A DNA stretch of 64,000 nucleotides, taken from assembly GCA_905221605.1 (NCBI GenBank), contig CAJNDS010002801.1, forward strand, positions 622,001 to 686,000. The letters are read 5' to 3'. Below, one piece after another: positions 30,028 through 40,700 of the stretch; within the stretch, counting starts at the first letter, position 1; each line of letters begins with the position of its first letter. The notes beneath the pieces are model-generated. The model was given only the letters and a program-made list of their open reading frames with translations. It was not told the origin of the DNA and searched no databases. The translations under genes were made by a program, and so were the position numbers. The DNA is from Symbiodinium natans (lineage: Eukaryota > Sar > Dinophyceae > Suessiales > Symbiodiniaceae).

Positions 30028-30078
30028 CGGCGGCGGCGCCACGCCATGGGCCTCCAGGCGCTTTCTTGGGCTTGGCTT
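30028..30078 (+). CDS. Trp-repeat gene, short exon
   Basis: From CCTGCAG phase 0 reads RRRRHAMGLQALSWAWL and ends at CTT|GTAGGG, phase 0. CCCTAAA-type units end shortly upstream. An earlier acceptor at 30002 would lengthen the basic N-terminal part. Confidence 0.4.
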
Positions 30079-30089
30079 GTAGGGGTTAG

Positions 30090-30345
30090 ATTCCGGAAAT
30101 CCGGAAATATGGGAATCTGGGAATATAAGGCGAGCAAATCTGGGAATCTGGGAATATGGGGCGAGCATCTGAGAATCTGGGTTTGGGAGTCTGGGAATCT
30201 GGGAACGTAAGGCCAGCAAATCCAGAAATCTGGGAACACAGGGCGACCAAACCTGGGAATCTGGGAATTTAGGACGAGCAGATCTGTGGGAATCTGGGAA
30301 TCGGGTAAGTTGAGGTGGGCAAATGTGGGAATATGCAAACTTCAG
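30090..30345. repeat. GGGAATCT minisatellite
   Basis: Imperfect tandem units of about 13-27 bases built from GGGAATCTGGGAATNTGG and AGCAAATC. A related stretch lies at 30823-30912. Confidence 0.85.
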
Positions 30346-30359
30346 CCAAACAAATCTGA

Positions 30360-31300
30360 GAATGTAAAATCACAACCAAAACCCGGGCATATTTGGATCA
30401 AAACAATACCGGAAAGCCAGTACATTGAAGGCTCTAATCCCATCAAGTAAACGGCCTATTTCACTTCAAACATTAGAGAGTACAATATATCCTGATAGCC
30501 AAAGTTGCTATCACTCTTCGGCAGTTTACGCGGCGCCAAGCGGTGGGCAGCATCCAGTTAGTTTGTCCCCGCCGCCCTCAGATGAAGTAGGCTTGGCCAT
30601 TTGACAGCCCAGCATTTGAGAAGGCCACGGAATTAAGAGCCTGATATGTGAGACAATGAGAATTAGAGGTCACTCTTACGATTTAAATCAGGTGAAATAC
30701 ATATTCTTGTCGAAGATTAACTGTATTTGCGGTGTTCAATAGGCCTCAAGCAAAGCAATATACAGCTACAGATGTAAGAAGAGCAGGAAATAGGTGAGAA
30801 GTAGGTCTCGGGTGGTACCAGGGTGAGAAAATCTGGGAGTCTGGGACTGGGGGCCTGGGAATTGGGGAGTCGGGGTGAGACAATCTGGGAATCGGGAATC
30901 TGAGAATTTGATGCGGCATTTTTGCGAGAGGTAGGTCTTGGGGTGAGGTGGGTTAATAGGATCTCTTCGCTTAATAGATTTATTGTCTTCTTTTCAATCA
31001 TTTCTTAATACATTAGTTTCTTGGGGGTTTAGGGTTCGTGTGCTGCTTACGCTGCGCTGGTCTTGCGTGCTGTTTGTGTTATTATGACTTACTTGATATC
31101 TATGTTATTCTGATCTCACTGGTTTTGTATACTGCTTGTGTCATATGTATATATATACATATATATATGTATGCATATATATATTTTTTCACAGGGGGCT
31201 TCATAAAAAGGCTTGAGTAGCCTTTGAGTGCCCTTCTAAGGGCAATCAAGGTACGGGTACATAAGGGCTCCCGAAGCATATGGGCCCTTGTAGGCCCTAA
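30360..31300. other. Unique, AT-richer intron DNA
   Basis: No exon seen. Contains the second GGGAATCT stretch and an AT microsatellite (31147-31185). Confidence 0.4.
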
Positions 31301-31343
31301 ACCCTAAACCCTAGGAGTTTGAGAGACGGCGACCTGCCCAAAG

Positions 31344-31391
31344 GCAATGCGCCTGCAGCCACTTCGCTGGGCTTTCCGGGGCTTCCGAGCC
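31344..31391 (+). CDS. Trp-repeat gene, short exon with GC donor
   Basis: CCCAAAG then AMRLQPLRWAFRGFRA; phase 0 with a GC donor (GCC|GCGTGT). W-centred helix like the others. Confidence 0.4.
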
Positions 31392-31915
31392 GCGTGTAGA
31401 CATCAAGGCAAGATCATATAGGGTTTAGGGTTTAGGGTTTCGGGCTTAGGGTTTAGGGGTTAGGGTAAATAGAATAGGGTTTTGGGGGTGATGAAAGTAT
31501 GAATGTATAGGGACCAATGGGAAGATTATTCGCAATTGTTGTGCAAGGATTTTTGGCCAACTTTTAGGTTTTGAACTTTCGAGTCTAAGCCCTGCTGTTC
31601 AGGGTTCGAGGGTTTAGGGTTTAAGGTTGTCAGCGGGGCTGGCGAGCGGGATGGTTCAGGCCCCAAGGTCCAAAGCTTTCGTAGAACGTTGCGGTGTGTT
31701 CTGCGACGTGTGCAAACCTCAAGCCCTATGGGTTGTTTTGGAACAGGTATTGTTCATCAGCTGGCCATGTTAAATACCTCGTGAACATGCATGTCGGTTG
31801 CGGCTTCATTGGGTACGGCCTGGCGAGGTCGACAGCGACAGCTTGGGCACGTTGCTGAAATGCTGGCCCTCTGGTCTGCGCGGCAGCTGTCGTGACCTTA
31901 AGCGCCGGGTAGCAA

Positions 31916-31966
31916 ACCCTAAACCCTAAACCCTAAACCCTAAACCCTAAACCCTAAACCCTAAAG
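31916..31966. repeat. (CCCTAAA)n telomere-like array
   Basis: Seven perfect units ending at the acceptor of the next exon. Confidence 0.97.
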
Positions 31967-31969
31967 AAG

Positions 31970-32052
31970 GTCGTGGCGATTGCGGCACCCTTAGAGACCC
32001 GAAACCCACCGAGGCGGGGCGCCTTTGCAAGGCGCGGAGTCGCGACATGGGA
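31970..32052 (+). CDS. Trp-repeat gene region, possible exon
   Basis: AAGAAG precedes and GCAG|GTTTAGGG follows. One frame reads VVAIAAPLETRNPPRRGAFA then RRGVATWDG; another ends in phase 0 (RDMGWQ). It is perfectly bracketed by CCCTAAA and TTTAGGG arrays. Confidence 0.35.
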
Positions 32053-32199
32053 TGGCAGGTTTAGGGTTTAGGATTTAGGGTTTAGGGTTTAGGGTGTTGG
32101 GGTTTATAAGAACAGTGTAACATGAAAGGTATCAAACGTCTGTATACTAGTACGAGTAAAATGTGATTCATAACAATCGACCAGCAAAAGGAACGATGA

Positions 32200-32960
32200 T
32201 GGCAACAATACTCTTTAGGGTAAAACTAGTGGCCAGCTGGCAATCTTGGGGATTTGGATCGGGTCCATCACCTCTCGGGCTTGTTTGGGGGCAGAGGGTT
32301 TAGGGCGCTTATTGTCTTCAAGGGTCAAGCACATCTCTCCATGCAGCTGGAGTGCTTCAAGCTTCTTAGCAAATCTGATTGGAAGAAGGCACCGCCTGAG
32401 AAGAGAAGCGAGTGTTGCAAGATGAGAGTCCTGGCTTCGAATTTTTATTTCCGGAGGAGCAGGCGGAGCCGCACATTGGATCGCCGGAGGGTCACAAGAC
32501 GAGCAGCTACCAGCCTGAGCCCACAGACAAAAGCAGCAAGAAGCTAGCAATCCCCTAACCCATACCCCCTTTTGTATTAAAGGTTTAAGGTTTGAGGGTT
32601 TCTAGGGTTTAGACACACTCTGAACATCGAAGACCCTGATCCCCCCTCAGCCATGAAATTTCGGCGTTGGACCTCATGGCCGCTCTCTGGCCTGGTGGCC
32701 ACGCTGACTGTGTGCTCACTGTTGGAGCTGACCCTTGTGGTGGCTTGGAATGCAGTTCCGACCAGATATGGCTTGTTGCCCCGAAGTAAAGAGGGCCATA
32801 TCTATAGGCTCCTGTTTGGGTGTGCCTGCTTGTGGTTAGGAAAAGGGTAGGGCAATCTGCAAATATCTGCCTAGAGTTGCTGAAAACACGCGGCACCAAA
32901 AAGGGCATACCTATACGCTATCTAGCTTTTGCAATCCCACAATGCACACGCACATGTAGA
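32200..32960. other. Intron DNA with doubtful frames
   Basis: Overlapping frames of about 100 codons on both strands (32215-32550 on -, 32254-32547 on +) and a 65-codon + frame with a hydrophobic segment from ATG 32653. None is supported further. Confidence 0.3.
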
Positions 32961-33018
32961 TATAGACATATATATATATACATATGGTATATATATATAT
33001 ATATATATACATATATAT
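32960..33018. repeat. AT microsatellite at the retroelement edge
   Basis: (AT)n with CATATGG and ACAT interruptions, ending six bases before the left LTR. Confidence 0.9.
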
Positions 33019-33024
33019 GTGGAT

Positions 33025-33320
33025 TGTGAAGTCGACCAGCACTGGACTTGCACTAAGCCAATGCAATCACAGCCCGGTCACGCTGTTTTACGACTTCGCG
33101 AGTTCAAGCACTTGTGCAGCTACGCCTGAGTGCGTCCGGTCGGACCGCACAGCAACCTAAGAGCTACTGTACGACTCTACCGTGCTCAAAGGCACAAGCT
33201 CGGTACTTGAGCCAAAATATTGGCATTGCTACGAATTGCAAAACTACACATGCAAAGAAAACTACTGTACTGGTTCTGGCAGCTCTGCACATGCAACGTG
33301 CGTGCTTAGACCTGCTCACA
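33025..33320 (-). repeat. 3' LTR of the retrotransposon
   Basis: 296 bp, TG...CA ends, identical to 46285-46580. It is the 3' LTR because the coding frames run on -. It contains a reverse complement of spliced-leader-like sequence (see 33206). Confidence 0.95.
33206..33233 (-). other. Spliced-leader-like sequence inside the LTR
   Basis: On the element's sense strand the LTR reads ATTTTGGCTCAAG, the last 13 bases of the 22-base dinoflagellate spliced leader. GCC precedes it after a 3-base insertion and CGTAG lies further 5' after another insertion, so most of the leader can be aligned with two small insertions. The copy at 46466-46493 is identical. Confidence 0.5.
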
Positions 33321-33331
33321 TTCGCCCCTCA
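33321..33331 (-). promoter_or_regulatory. Candidate polypurine tract
   Basis: TGAGGGGCGAA on - lies directly before the 3' LTR, where second-strand priming is expected. Short and with a C inside. Confidence 0.4.
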
Positions 33332-34009
33332 GCCGAGGCTTCCAGCTCATCTCGAGCTCGGAGTGCAGCAGGCACTCGCGCTGAACACAGAAAGGGAAGG
33401 GAGAGGGTGTCGCGTGCGACCGCGGTGGTCCGCACATCATGAGCATTGGCATGCGGCAGGGACGCTAGCCCGCACCACCACAACGAACGCACGACGACGG
33501 CAACCCTCAGCAACCCTAAACCACCCTTTCCCAGGAGGTCCTCACCCTTTTGCTGGTGGGCGAGGCTCTTGAATCCTCGAGCTGGTCTCTAGCTGCCAGT
33601 ACGCAGACTATGGTACAAATGGTACACTGTACACTACCGGTCCTAAGCTACAGCTACGGCTACTCACCTATCCGGAACTACCCTACGGGCTACCAGACTC
33701 AGCGAGAGCCGCGCACATGGCTTGTGCCGCAGGCAATGCAACTCACACGCGCTTCGGCGAGCGCATTGCCGCGACCAGGACACGGTCCGCAGCACCTGCA
33801 AAAGAGCACCCTCAGCACGAGGGGCCACAGGCAGGGCGGAGGAGAAAGGTGCGGGGAATGCAAAATGGGCAGGTTTCCAACCTGCCGCGGCTTTTCGCCC
33901 GCAGTCAAGCAAAAGAAAGTGCAAAAGGTTGGCGAAGCAACGTGCCGTGCTGCAACGCCTGCTCTGATAATGCGTGGATGCATACCACGCCGCGCCAACT
34001 GGCCGCAGC

Positions 34010-37000
34010 CTACTCGATACCCTGTGGAGCAGTGTTGGGGGCACGAGTGGCGTTGCCAGCAACGTTGGAGCTACTGGCTCGCTCCAACTGAGGGCGCCTT
34101 GCGACCGCCTCATCGAGGGAGAATGCCTCAGCCGACACCCTCTGGAAATCCTCGATGTAGGACTGCGCGACCGGGTGCGTCTTGGGGACCTCAAGCCTAA
34201 GCCCTGCCTCCGCATTGGCTTTGCTGCTTGTGGTAAAATTGAGGCTCCCAATCAGCACCACCGCGCCATCAGGCCGCAGTAGGCAAAGGGCCTTGGCATG
34301 GTGAAGCCCTTGGATACCGGTACCTACTTTAGCCCCGCGGCCGTCGCGAGCATAGGCGTCGCGCACGGATGAGCCGCAACCCACCTTCACCTCGGCGCCT
34401 GCAGCCGCCAAGCGTTTCAACGCTTGCCACTGCAGTTTGGTGCGGTGGCATTGTCCCATGTCGGCGACAATCCGAACGCCTGCGCCCTTGCTAAGCGACG
34501 CTTCGATTGCCTCGATGCAGGATGGGCAATCTAAGCTGTACGCCCGGATGTAGATCACATCCTCTGCTGCTCCAGACCCAAGCAGCGTTTGGGCGGCCTG
34601 AACGTATGGCCCGCCCGCAAGGAATTCCGCTTCTTTGACTGGAGAACTCCTAGCGGGGGCTGGGCCCTTATTCCTCCGGCCCGGTGTGCGCGCCACAGTG
34701 GCAGTGGCGGCACGTTGCACGGAGCCGGACTGTGCGTGGGCTCCGCTCGCTCCATCTGCTGGGGCCGCGGCCAGGTCACGACCCGCGAGCCCCTGAAAGC
34801 AGGAGAGCCCGCGGCTCTTGGCCGCAAGTTGGGAGAAACATCCTTCACTGTTCCCCAAACCCAACACAACCTTACCCTTAGTCAGGGCTTCGGAGGCGGT
34901 ACTCCGAATGGAGTCTGTGAGCGCAGGACCCGCGCCTCGCTGGGCCGCGTGCAAAAACCCTAGGGAACGAGCGGTGTCCATTGCGGCATCGCAATGCCCG
35001 CAGCGTCCTTCTGCCAGGTAAGCGCGACAGCCACAGGCAGCTGTCTCCTCCTTGAGGTGCACCCAAACCTTATGGGTCACCCCTTTCTTGGAGCTCGCGA
35101 CCTCAAACGTCGCTTCCGAGCCAAGGAGCTGAGACAGCCGCGCCTCAGGGGCCGCGGTGTTGCCATGTCGCATATGCGCAATGCGATTGGCAACGGCACG
35201 ACTCACGTACCACAGAACAGCGCCGCACAAAATCACTACTACCAGAGTGATGGCTGTTCCGGCGACCCACACGGTCCGCCTGGCCCCATGACCGATTTCC
35301 TCGACTACGTCGGCCGAAACCGTTGCAACCGCGTGCATGGAGTCCTCGACAACATGCACAACCCCGCGGTGCAACTGCAAGGCAATCGGCGCCGACGCTG
35401 CAGCCGCCAGGCCCCACCAACCGTTGATGTTCCCGTTGAGGGCGTGCATCAACCGATTGAGGAGCCCGCGACCCAGGAAAAAGGGGGTCCGCGGCGGAAG
35501 CGGAACACTTGGCGGCGGCCGGGCCGACCCGCACGGGAAGGCTGGGACCCAGCTTGTGCTTGGGCGGGGTTGGAGCGCGGCAACAATGCCCGCGGCGAAA
35601 GCGCCCCAGGCGTACTTGCCCCTCCCCTTGGGCTTGCCCTTGGCATCGGACTTGCCTCTGCCCTTCGGCTTGCCCTGGCCCTTGCCACGGGCGTCTGCCC
35701 AAGCACTCCAAGGGTCGCGGCCCTTGCCGTACGTCGCCTCTTCGCGACGTCTCTTGCCGCCCCTCTTCTTGTGTTTATTTCTAAGAAGAGGTTGGATGGT
35801 TTCTTGGTCCATCGCGCGATTGGCCAGAAGGATCTCGTACTCCAGCTCGTCCTGGCTGCTTTCGGAGCCCGAGTCCCTCTCTTCGCCGCGCCGCGGATCA
35901 GGGATCCCGCGGGAAACGACCTCTGCCAAGCGGAGAGGCGTGCTGCACCGAAAGCACAGCTGCCTGAATGAAAGGTTCCATTCATAGCAGTTAGGGCACT
36001 GCCACCCTGCTATGCGGAGCGCCTCGCTGATGTGATCATCGCGCTCTGCCTTCTCCGCCTGGCGCCGCTCCCGCTTCTTGGCGCGCTCGGCCGCCCGCGC
36101 CTCCTCGGCCGCCTGGAGGGCTTCAGCGAGTTCCTCATCGCTGAGAAGCCTCGCGGCATCTGCCCGCGCTTCCTGTTCTTCAAGCTCTTCGGCAGAAAAC
36201 CTCCACCGCCATTGCTCCGGCGCGGTTTGAGGATCTACCTCCCACCACCCGATGTCGATCCCGTTGATCCATCGGCCGTCGCACGGGGCGCCCGCGTTCG
36301 GGCCGCCCGCGTGCGTGGTGAGGCACTGGTCCTCGGTGACCGGGTTAATGGCTTCGCAGAAGAAGCACCGCCAGCTGCCGTAGGGGTAAAAGCGGCCTTC
36401 GACGTAGGCTCGGTTGGCTGGGAGGGCGACATCGTCCGCCTCATCCGCGGTGCCCTCCTCCATCTCAACCGATACCTCCTCGTCCTTGACAACCTCAGCT
36501 TCCTCCTCCTGTTCCTCCTTGACCAGGGGCTCTTCCTCCTCCCGGCCAACTTTGAGGTGGGACTCAGTGCGAACCTCGGCGCGCATCAGAATGACGTCAA
36601 GGCTGTCCGCGGCTGGGTCGCCCGCGAAGAAGGAATCGATCTCCTGGGCATGGAGATCGTCAAGAGGCGTCACCAGGTCTGGCGAATAATCCCGTTTGGA
36701 ACGACGCTCCGCAAGGCGTTGCTGAACGTCGCCCTTCGGCGGCTCGAGGGCCCGCCCGCGCGGAGCTGCTTCCCGCGGAGGTCTCGGCTCGGCCTCCTCT
36801 TTGGGCTCGCTCTTGGGCGTGGACCCTCCACTGCTGCTCTCTGGAGCGGGATCCAGCTCCGGGTCATCGCGAAGCCACCCCGGCGGATGACTACCACCAT
36901 AAATGTGGTGCGACCCGTCCTCAAGCTGGATTCGGTCCCCTCTCTTCAGGAGCGGGACCTTCGAGTGATCGTACCCATTGGCTTGTGGTACCGAATCACT

Positions 37001-37024
37001 CGGAGCATGGGCACCTCCCCATAC
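34010..37024 (-). CDS. Extra retroelement frame: RanBP2 fingers, membrane segment, SWIM finger, PLD-like domain
   Basis: The frame is open from a TGA at 37025-37027 to the stop ending at 34010 and has no early ATG; a GTG lies at 36673 (numbering below from there). It overlaps the preceding frame by 79 bases. Order: acidic region 45-80; a RanBP2-like finger (Cys103, 106, 117); a coiled, Glu/Arg-rich stretch; a clear RanBP2-type finger (Cys226, 229, 240, 243); Gly/Lys-rich linker; hydrophobic helix about 467-491; SWIM finger (Cys547-x-Cys549, Cys558-x-His560); and a phospholipase-D-like nuclease domain with His792-x-Lys794, Asp802 and GSLN at 809-812. One HKD motif suggests it acts as a dimer, as single-HKD nucleases do. 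It occupies the place of env in other elements, but the domains suggest nucleic-acid handling at a membrane. Function is unknown. Confidence 0.75.
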   Translation of the reverse strand, partial: VWGGAHAPSDSVPQANGYDHSKVPLLKRGDRIQLEDGSHHIYGGSHPPGWLRDDPELDPAPESSSGGSTPKSEPKEEAEPRPPREAAPRGRALEPPKGDVQQRLAERRSKRDYSPDLVTPLDDLHAQEIDSFFAGDPAADSLDVILMRAEVRTESHLKVGREEEEPLVKEEQEEEAEVVKDEEVSVEMEEGTADEADDVALPANRAYVEGRFYPYGSWRCFFCEAINPVTEDQCLTTHAGGPNAGAPCDGRWINGIDIGWWEVDPQTAPEQWRWRFSAEELEEQEARADAARLLSDEELAEALQAAEEARAAERAKKRERRQAEKAERDDHISEALRIAGWQCPNCYEWNLSFRQLCFRCSTPLRLAEVVSRGIPDPRRGEERDSGSESSQDELEYEILLANRAMDQETIQPLLRNKHKKRGGKRRREEATYGKGRDPWSAWADARGKGQGKPKGRGKSDAKGKPKGRGKYAWGAFAAGIVAALQPRPSTSWVPAFPCGSARPPPSVPLPPRTPFFLGRGLLNRLMHALNGNINGWWGLAAAASAPIALQLHRGVVHVVEDSMHAVATVSADVVEEIGHGARRTVWVAGTAITLVVVILCGAVLWYVSRAVANRIAHMRHGNTAAPEARLSQLLGSEATFEVASSKKGVTHKVWVHLKEETAACGCRAYLAEGRCGHCDAAMDTARSLGFLHAAQRGAGPALTDSIRSTASEALTKGKVVLGLGNSEGCFSQLAAKSRGLSCFQGLAGRDLAAAPADGASGAHAQSGSVQRAATATVARTPGRRNKGPAPARSSPVKEAEFLAGGPYVQAAQTLLGSGAAEDVIYIRAYSLDCPSCIEAIEASLSKGAGVRIVADMGQCHRTKLQWQALKRLAAAGAEVKVGCGSSVRDAYARDGRGAKVGTGIQGLHHAKALCLLRPDGAVVLIGSLNFTTSSKANAEAGLRLEVPKTHPVAQSYIEDFQRVSAEAFSLDEAVARRPQLERASSSNVAGNATRAPNTAPQGIE

Positions 37025-37767
37025 TCACCGTCCTTTCCTCGGCGGAACAACCGTCCCCGCCAGTCTTGACGAAAAGGGTCAAGAGGTGCGGAGGGGCTGA
37101 TCCCCGGGTTGGGCGGAAGAGAGGCGCCATGGCAGGCCGCCTGATGCAAGTGGTACTGCACCAGCGACTCAAAGGCCAGCCCGCATCCAGGAGCTGAGCA
37201 TCCATAGTGGCCGTCAGCGTTGGGGCGAGGCTCCTCTGGGGCCGGGGCGGACTGGGCGGTCCCGCCTCCTGAAGGCCTGGCGGAACTGCTAGACCCCGCA
37301 ACGCCGGGGGCGTCCTGACCATCGTCAGACGTCTGCACGTCGGCGCCTTCCCCGGCCGCCCGACTCTCTCCCTCTCGGCGCAGTGTTTTGAGGGATTCCT
37401 CTCGCTTGGTGATCTTCTCTAGCTTCACCATCGCGGTTCCCGCCACCTCCAGTATCTTCGACTGGAGCTTCTGCGCTCTCAGAAGAGCTTCGGACCGCGC
37501 GAGGTACTCCTTCGCGCTGCTAACCACCGTTTGGCCGAGCTCGAGGAACCCTTCCTCTGTGCTCTCGGCATGGGCCCCATCAGCGGGCTCCTCGTCCTCC
37601 TTCACCTTGACCGCGGCTGGAGGCGCCCGCGTGTCGGGAAGATCCGAGCTGGAACTATCTTCCTCGACACCTTCAGCTTCTTGGGCTGCCTCTTCCTCGA
37701 GCGAGTCTTCGGCCTCGAGGACATTGGGGCCAGGGACGTTGCGCCTAGGGTACACCTTGGGCTTCGC
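36946..37767 (-). CDS. Retroelement frame with C2H2 zinc finger
   Basis: Open after a TAA at 37768-37770 and ending at 36946; it overlaps the integrase frame upstream and the PLD-type frame downstream, each in another register. Numbered from the GTG at 37755: very acidic N-terminus (residues 15-60), a helical Lys/Glu region 75-130, then one classical C2H2 finger (Cys186-x4-Cys191-x12-His204-x4-His209). It is probably part of one polyprotein and not a separate gene; a -1 shift at each edge would join it to its neighbours. Confidence 0.6.
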   Translation of the reverse strand, partial: AKPKVYPRRNVPGPNVLEAEDSLEEEAAQEAEGVEEDSSSSDLPDTRAPPAAVKVKEDEEPADGAHAESTEEGFLELGQTVVSSAKEYLARSEALLRAQKLQSKILEVAGTAMVKLEKITKREESLKTLRREGESRAAGEGADVQTSDDGQDAPGVAGSSSSARPSGGGTAQSAPAPEEPRPNADGHYGCSAPGCGLAFESLVQYHLHQAACHGASLPPNPGISPSAPLDPFRQDWRGRLFRRGKDGEYGEVPMLRVIRYHKPMGTITRRSRS

Positions 37768-40700
37768 TTAGGGCCTCCACCTACACCCCGATAGGCAATG
37801 CGGTCGCCAAGGCGGAGGACGAAGTCCCTCCCGCGCCTGGTCAGCGTGAACTCCACTTGCTTGGCGTCGCCTTGAACCTGTTGCCCTAAGCTGGGGCGAG
37901 ACGAGCCGTCCCCGCCGGTTCCATCGTCCTCAAAGACGACCGGCTCGCGGGATTCCGCGCCATCTGCGTCCGCAGGAACAAGAATGCAGTCTTCTGCGTG
38001 CGCCTCCATCGGGCCGCGCCGGGCGGAAGAAGTACCCCCCGACTCCATCGACACGGGCTCCAAGGTGAGCCTGTGGCCCTTGACTTCCAACACGCGCCAG
38101 GGGCCGGTCAGACCCGGTTTCCAAGGCACACGCCCCGCCCCCTCTGAACGGGCCCTCGGAGCGTTCCAGACCACTCGGTCGCCTGGCTTAAGGTCCACAG
38201 TGCGCCTATGGCGATTTGCAAGTTTCGCCCGCGCTTCTGAAGACCGCGTCCAGTGCTCTCGGACCGCAGCAGCTAGTTCCGAGAACTGCTTAAACTGGCT
38301 CCGAGCCCAATCAGAGATGGGTTCAAACTGCAAGGCGTCTCGCAGGACATCCTTTTCAAGTGGTAGAGCGAGCGACCAGCTCCGCTCTAGGTCCCTCGGG
38401 GTATACCCGTGGGGTCCCGGAGTGTTATCAATGACGTACTCCGCCACCACGAGCCAATCCGACCAAGCTTCGGAAAGGGAGGCGCCGACTTGCCTGACGA
38501 CCGCCCCCAGCACCTTTTGAACTTCTTGGTGGACTCGCTCGTTTGCGCCCAACTCACAAGGCCTCAAGGGCGCGCTGAACCGCCACTCGGTCCCAAGCAT
38601 AGCGCTGAGTTCTGCCATGAGCGCATTCTTGAACTCTGGCCCTCTATCCGACCTGATGAGGCTCGGGATCGTCCTGCTGCGAAGCACACAGCGCACGAAC
38701 GCCCTCCTGACTTCAGCATGAGTCAGAGACCTCATCGGCTCGAGGAGGACAGCATGACTGAGGCAATCGAAGTACGTAAGCGAGTACCTATGCCCTTCCC
38801 TGTCCTCTCGGTTTGGACCTTCACAGTCCACGCTGACTTCCTGCCAGCATGTCTCGGCGCCACATTTGACCGCACGAGCCTCGACCTTCGTCGGTCGAGA
38901 GCGGCCCTTAATGCAAGCGAGACATTTGGCGACCCAGGTCCGCACATCTTTCTCTAAGTCGGGCCACCAGACTGCCCTCTCTAGCAGCTTGATGGTAACC
39001 TCAGCGGACCTATGAGCCCCAAGGACTCCGCAGTGGACTGAATTGTAGCAAGCGCGGCGCCAGGTCACTCCATTCGCGCCCGCAGCCCCGTTGGGAACCA
39101 CTGGGACAACGACGGTTTGACCCGTCCTGAGGGTCACCTCGCGCTCAAGCAACCCGTCTCCGGATATCACCATCGGCGGCTCTGGCTTGCGAATCGAGCC
39201 CGCCAATGAGGGATCGCGCCTCTGACCCTCGTACCACGCCGTACGAAGGGATCCCGTGACTCGGAACTCCGAAATGTTCGCCGCGTCCCTTGCCTCGACC
39301 GCAAGCCGCTCACGACGATTTTCGTCCTCCTCCGCGATCAGGCCCAAAGACGGAACACCGCCCTTAAACTCGACCTTGACCTTGGTTGAGGAATGGTCCC
39401 AAATGCACAGGATTGGGCTATGGCTGACGAGCTCTAGAACCACTGCAGGGCCCTTGTGCTCCTCACCCAAAAACGCCAAAACTCTACCCTTCAGCTTGCA
39501 CTCATTGGCATTCTTTCCGCGACTGATAGCGCCCGCGGTCCAATGCCCTTCTACGCCCTCGTTGGACGAAGAGAATTGAGCAAGGACCCTTGACGCCTGC
39601 CGGGTAGAACTGCGGGGATCCGAAGCTTCTCCGGTTGCCCGCCAGCCAACGACCTGAGTAACCCTACCCACAAGGGCTATCAGCTTGCCGAAGGAGGGGT
39701 CTAAGGCAACCTCTTTGCCATTAGACCTCCAGAGCACTTCACACTGCTCATTCACGACATGTCTGTGGCCGTGCCAGTTCACTACTGACGACCAATGCAC
39801 GACGATGTCGCCTTGAACCACATTCAAGGGCGAGCAGTTGTGCCCCGCCACCACAGCACCATCTTCTCTAACCACCCATGTGGTCCAGTAAGGCTTCACA
39901 TCGCCCCACTTGGAAAGATCCTTGTGCTGGGAGCCGAGGCTGAGCTTCATGGAATGGCTCTTCTTCCATATCTTCCCACTCAGCATGCCATATGCTGTGG
40001 GAACTGGAGCATCTTTGGGCGTAGTCCTGAACCCTACCGCCCATTGCTGGATGGTTGAGGACCTAACCCTAACTAAACCTCCTGTCCTATCCAAAGTTGC
40101 AAGGACGGAGTTGACCTCTAGGCCCACCTCATGGGCCTCAAGGTCGCCCTCAAGCGGAGGTTCGGGCTCCTCCCGCTCGGCTATCTCCACCGAGGTATCG
40201 ACTGCCTCTTTCTCGATGCAGGCGGGGCAGCGAGAAAACAGGTAGGTCCGCTTGCCGCAGATGCACAGACCCTCATGGTCCCAGAGGGGTCGTGACGGTT
40301 CGTCCAGCATTCCTCTAATGCTGGCATCATCGATGGAACGAACCGCGTCCAGCCTCAAGGACCGCAGAACTTCCGCCCCCAATGCCTGCTTCCCTACGAT
40401 CCCAAAACCTCGCAGGGGAGGCTCCGGAAAATCCTTCTTGAGTTCCGGACAAGCCTCGGCCACTTCCAAGTGGCCTTGCTGCGTGCGCCAAAGGCGTGGC
40501 CGCACCGCCCAGATAGCCTTGATGCCTGCCCAAGCCTCTCCTACAGCCCTGGCTTCCTTGCGCTGCAGGTTCCTTGCTTGGAGCGTGAGCTCAACAACCA
40601 AAGGCCACCTAAGGACGGCTGTGACAAGCCCGCCTTGCCCAAGTCCTACGAGGAATTGCGGGCGAAACCCCGAAGCTTCCCTAAGAACCTTGGCACACGA

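Noticed and set aside
34010-37024. Retroviral envelope protein
   Set aside because: There is one membrane helix, but no signal peptide or fusion-type features; the recognisable parts are zinc fingers and a PLD-type domain.
35000-37069. Long + strand frames opposite the retroelement (for example 34994-35971, 36032-37069)
   Set aside because: They mirror the GC-rich coding strand of the element; the - frames carry the recognisable domains.
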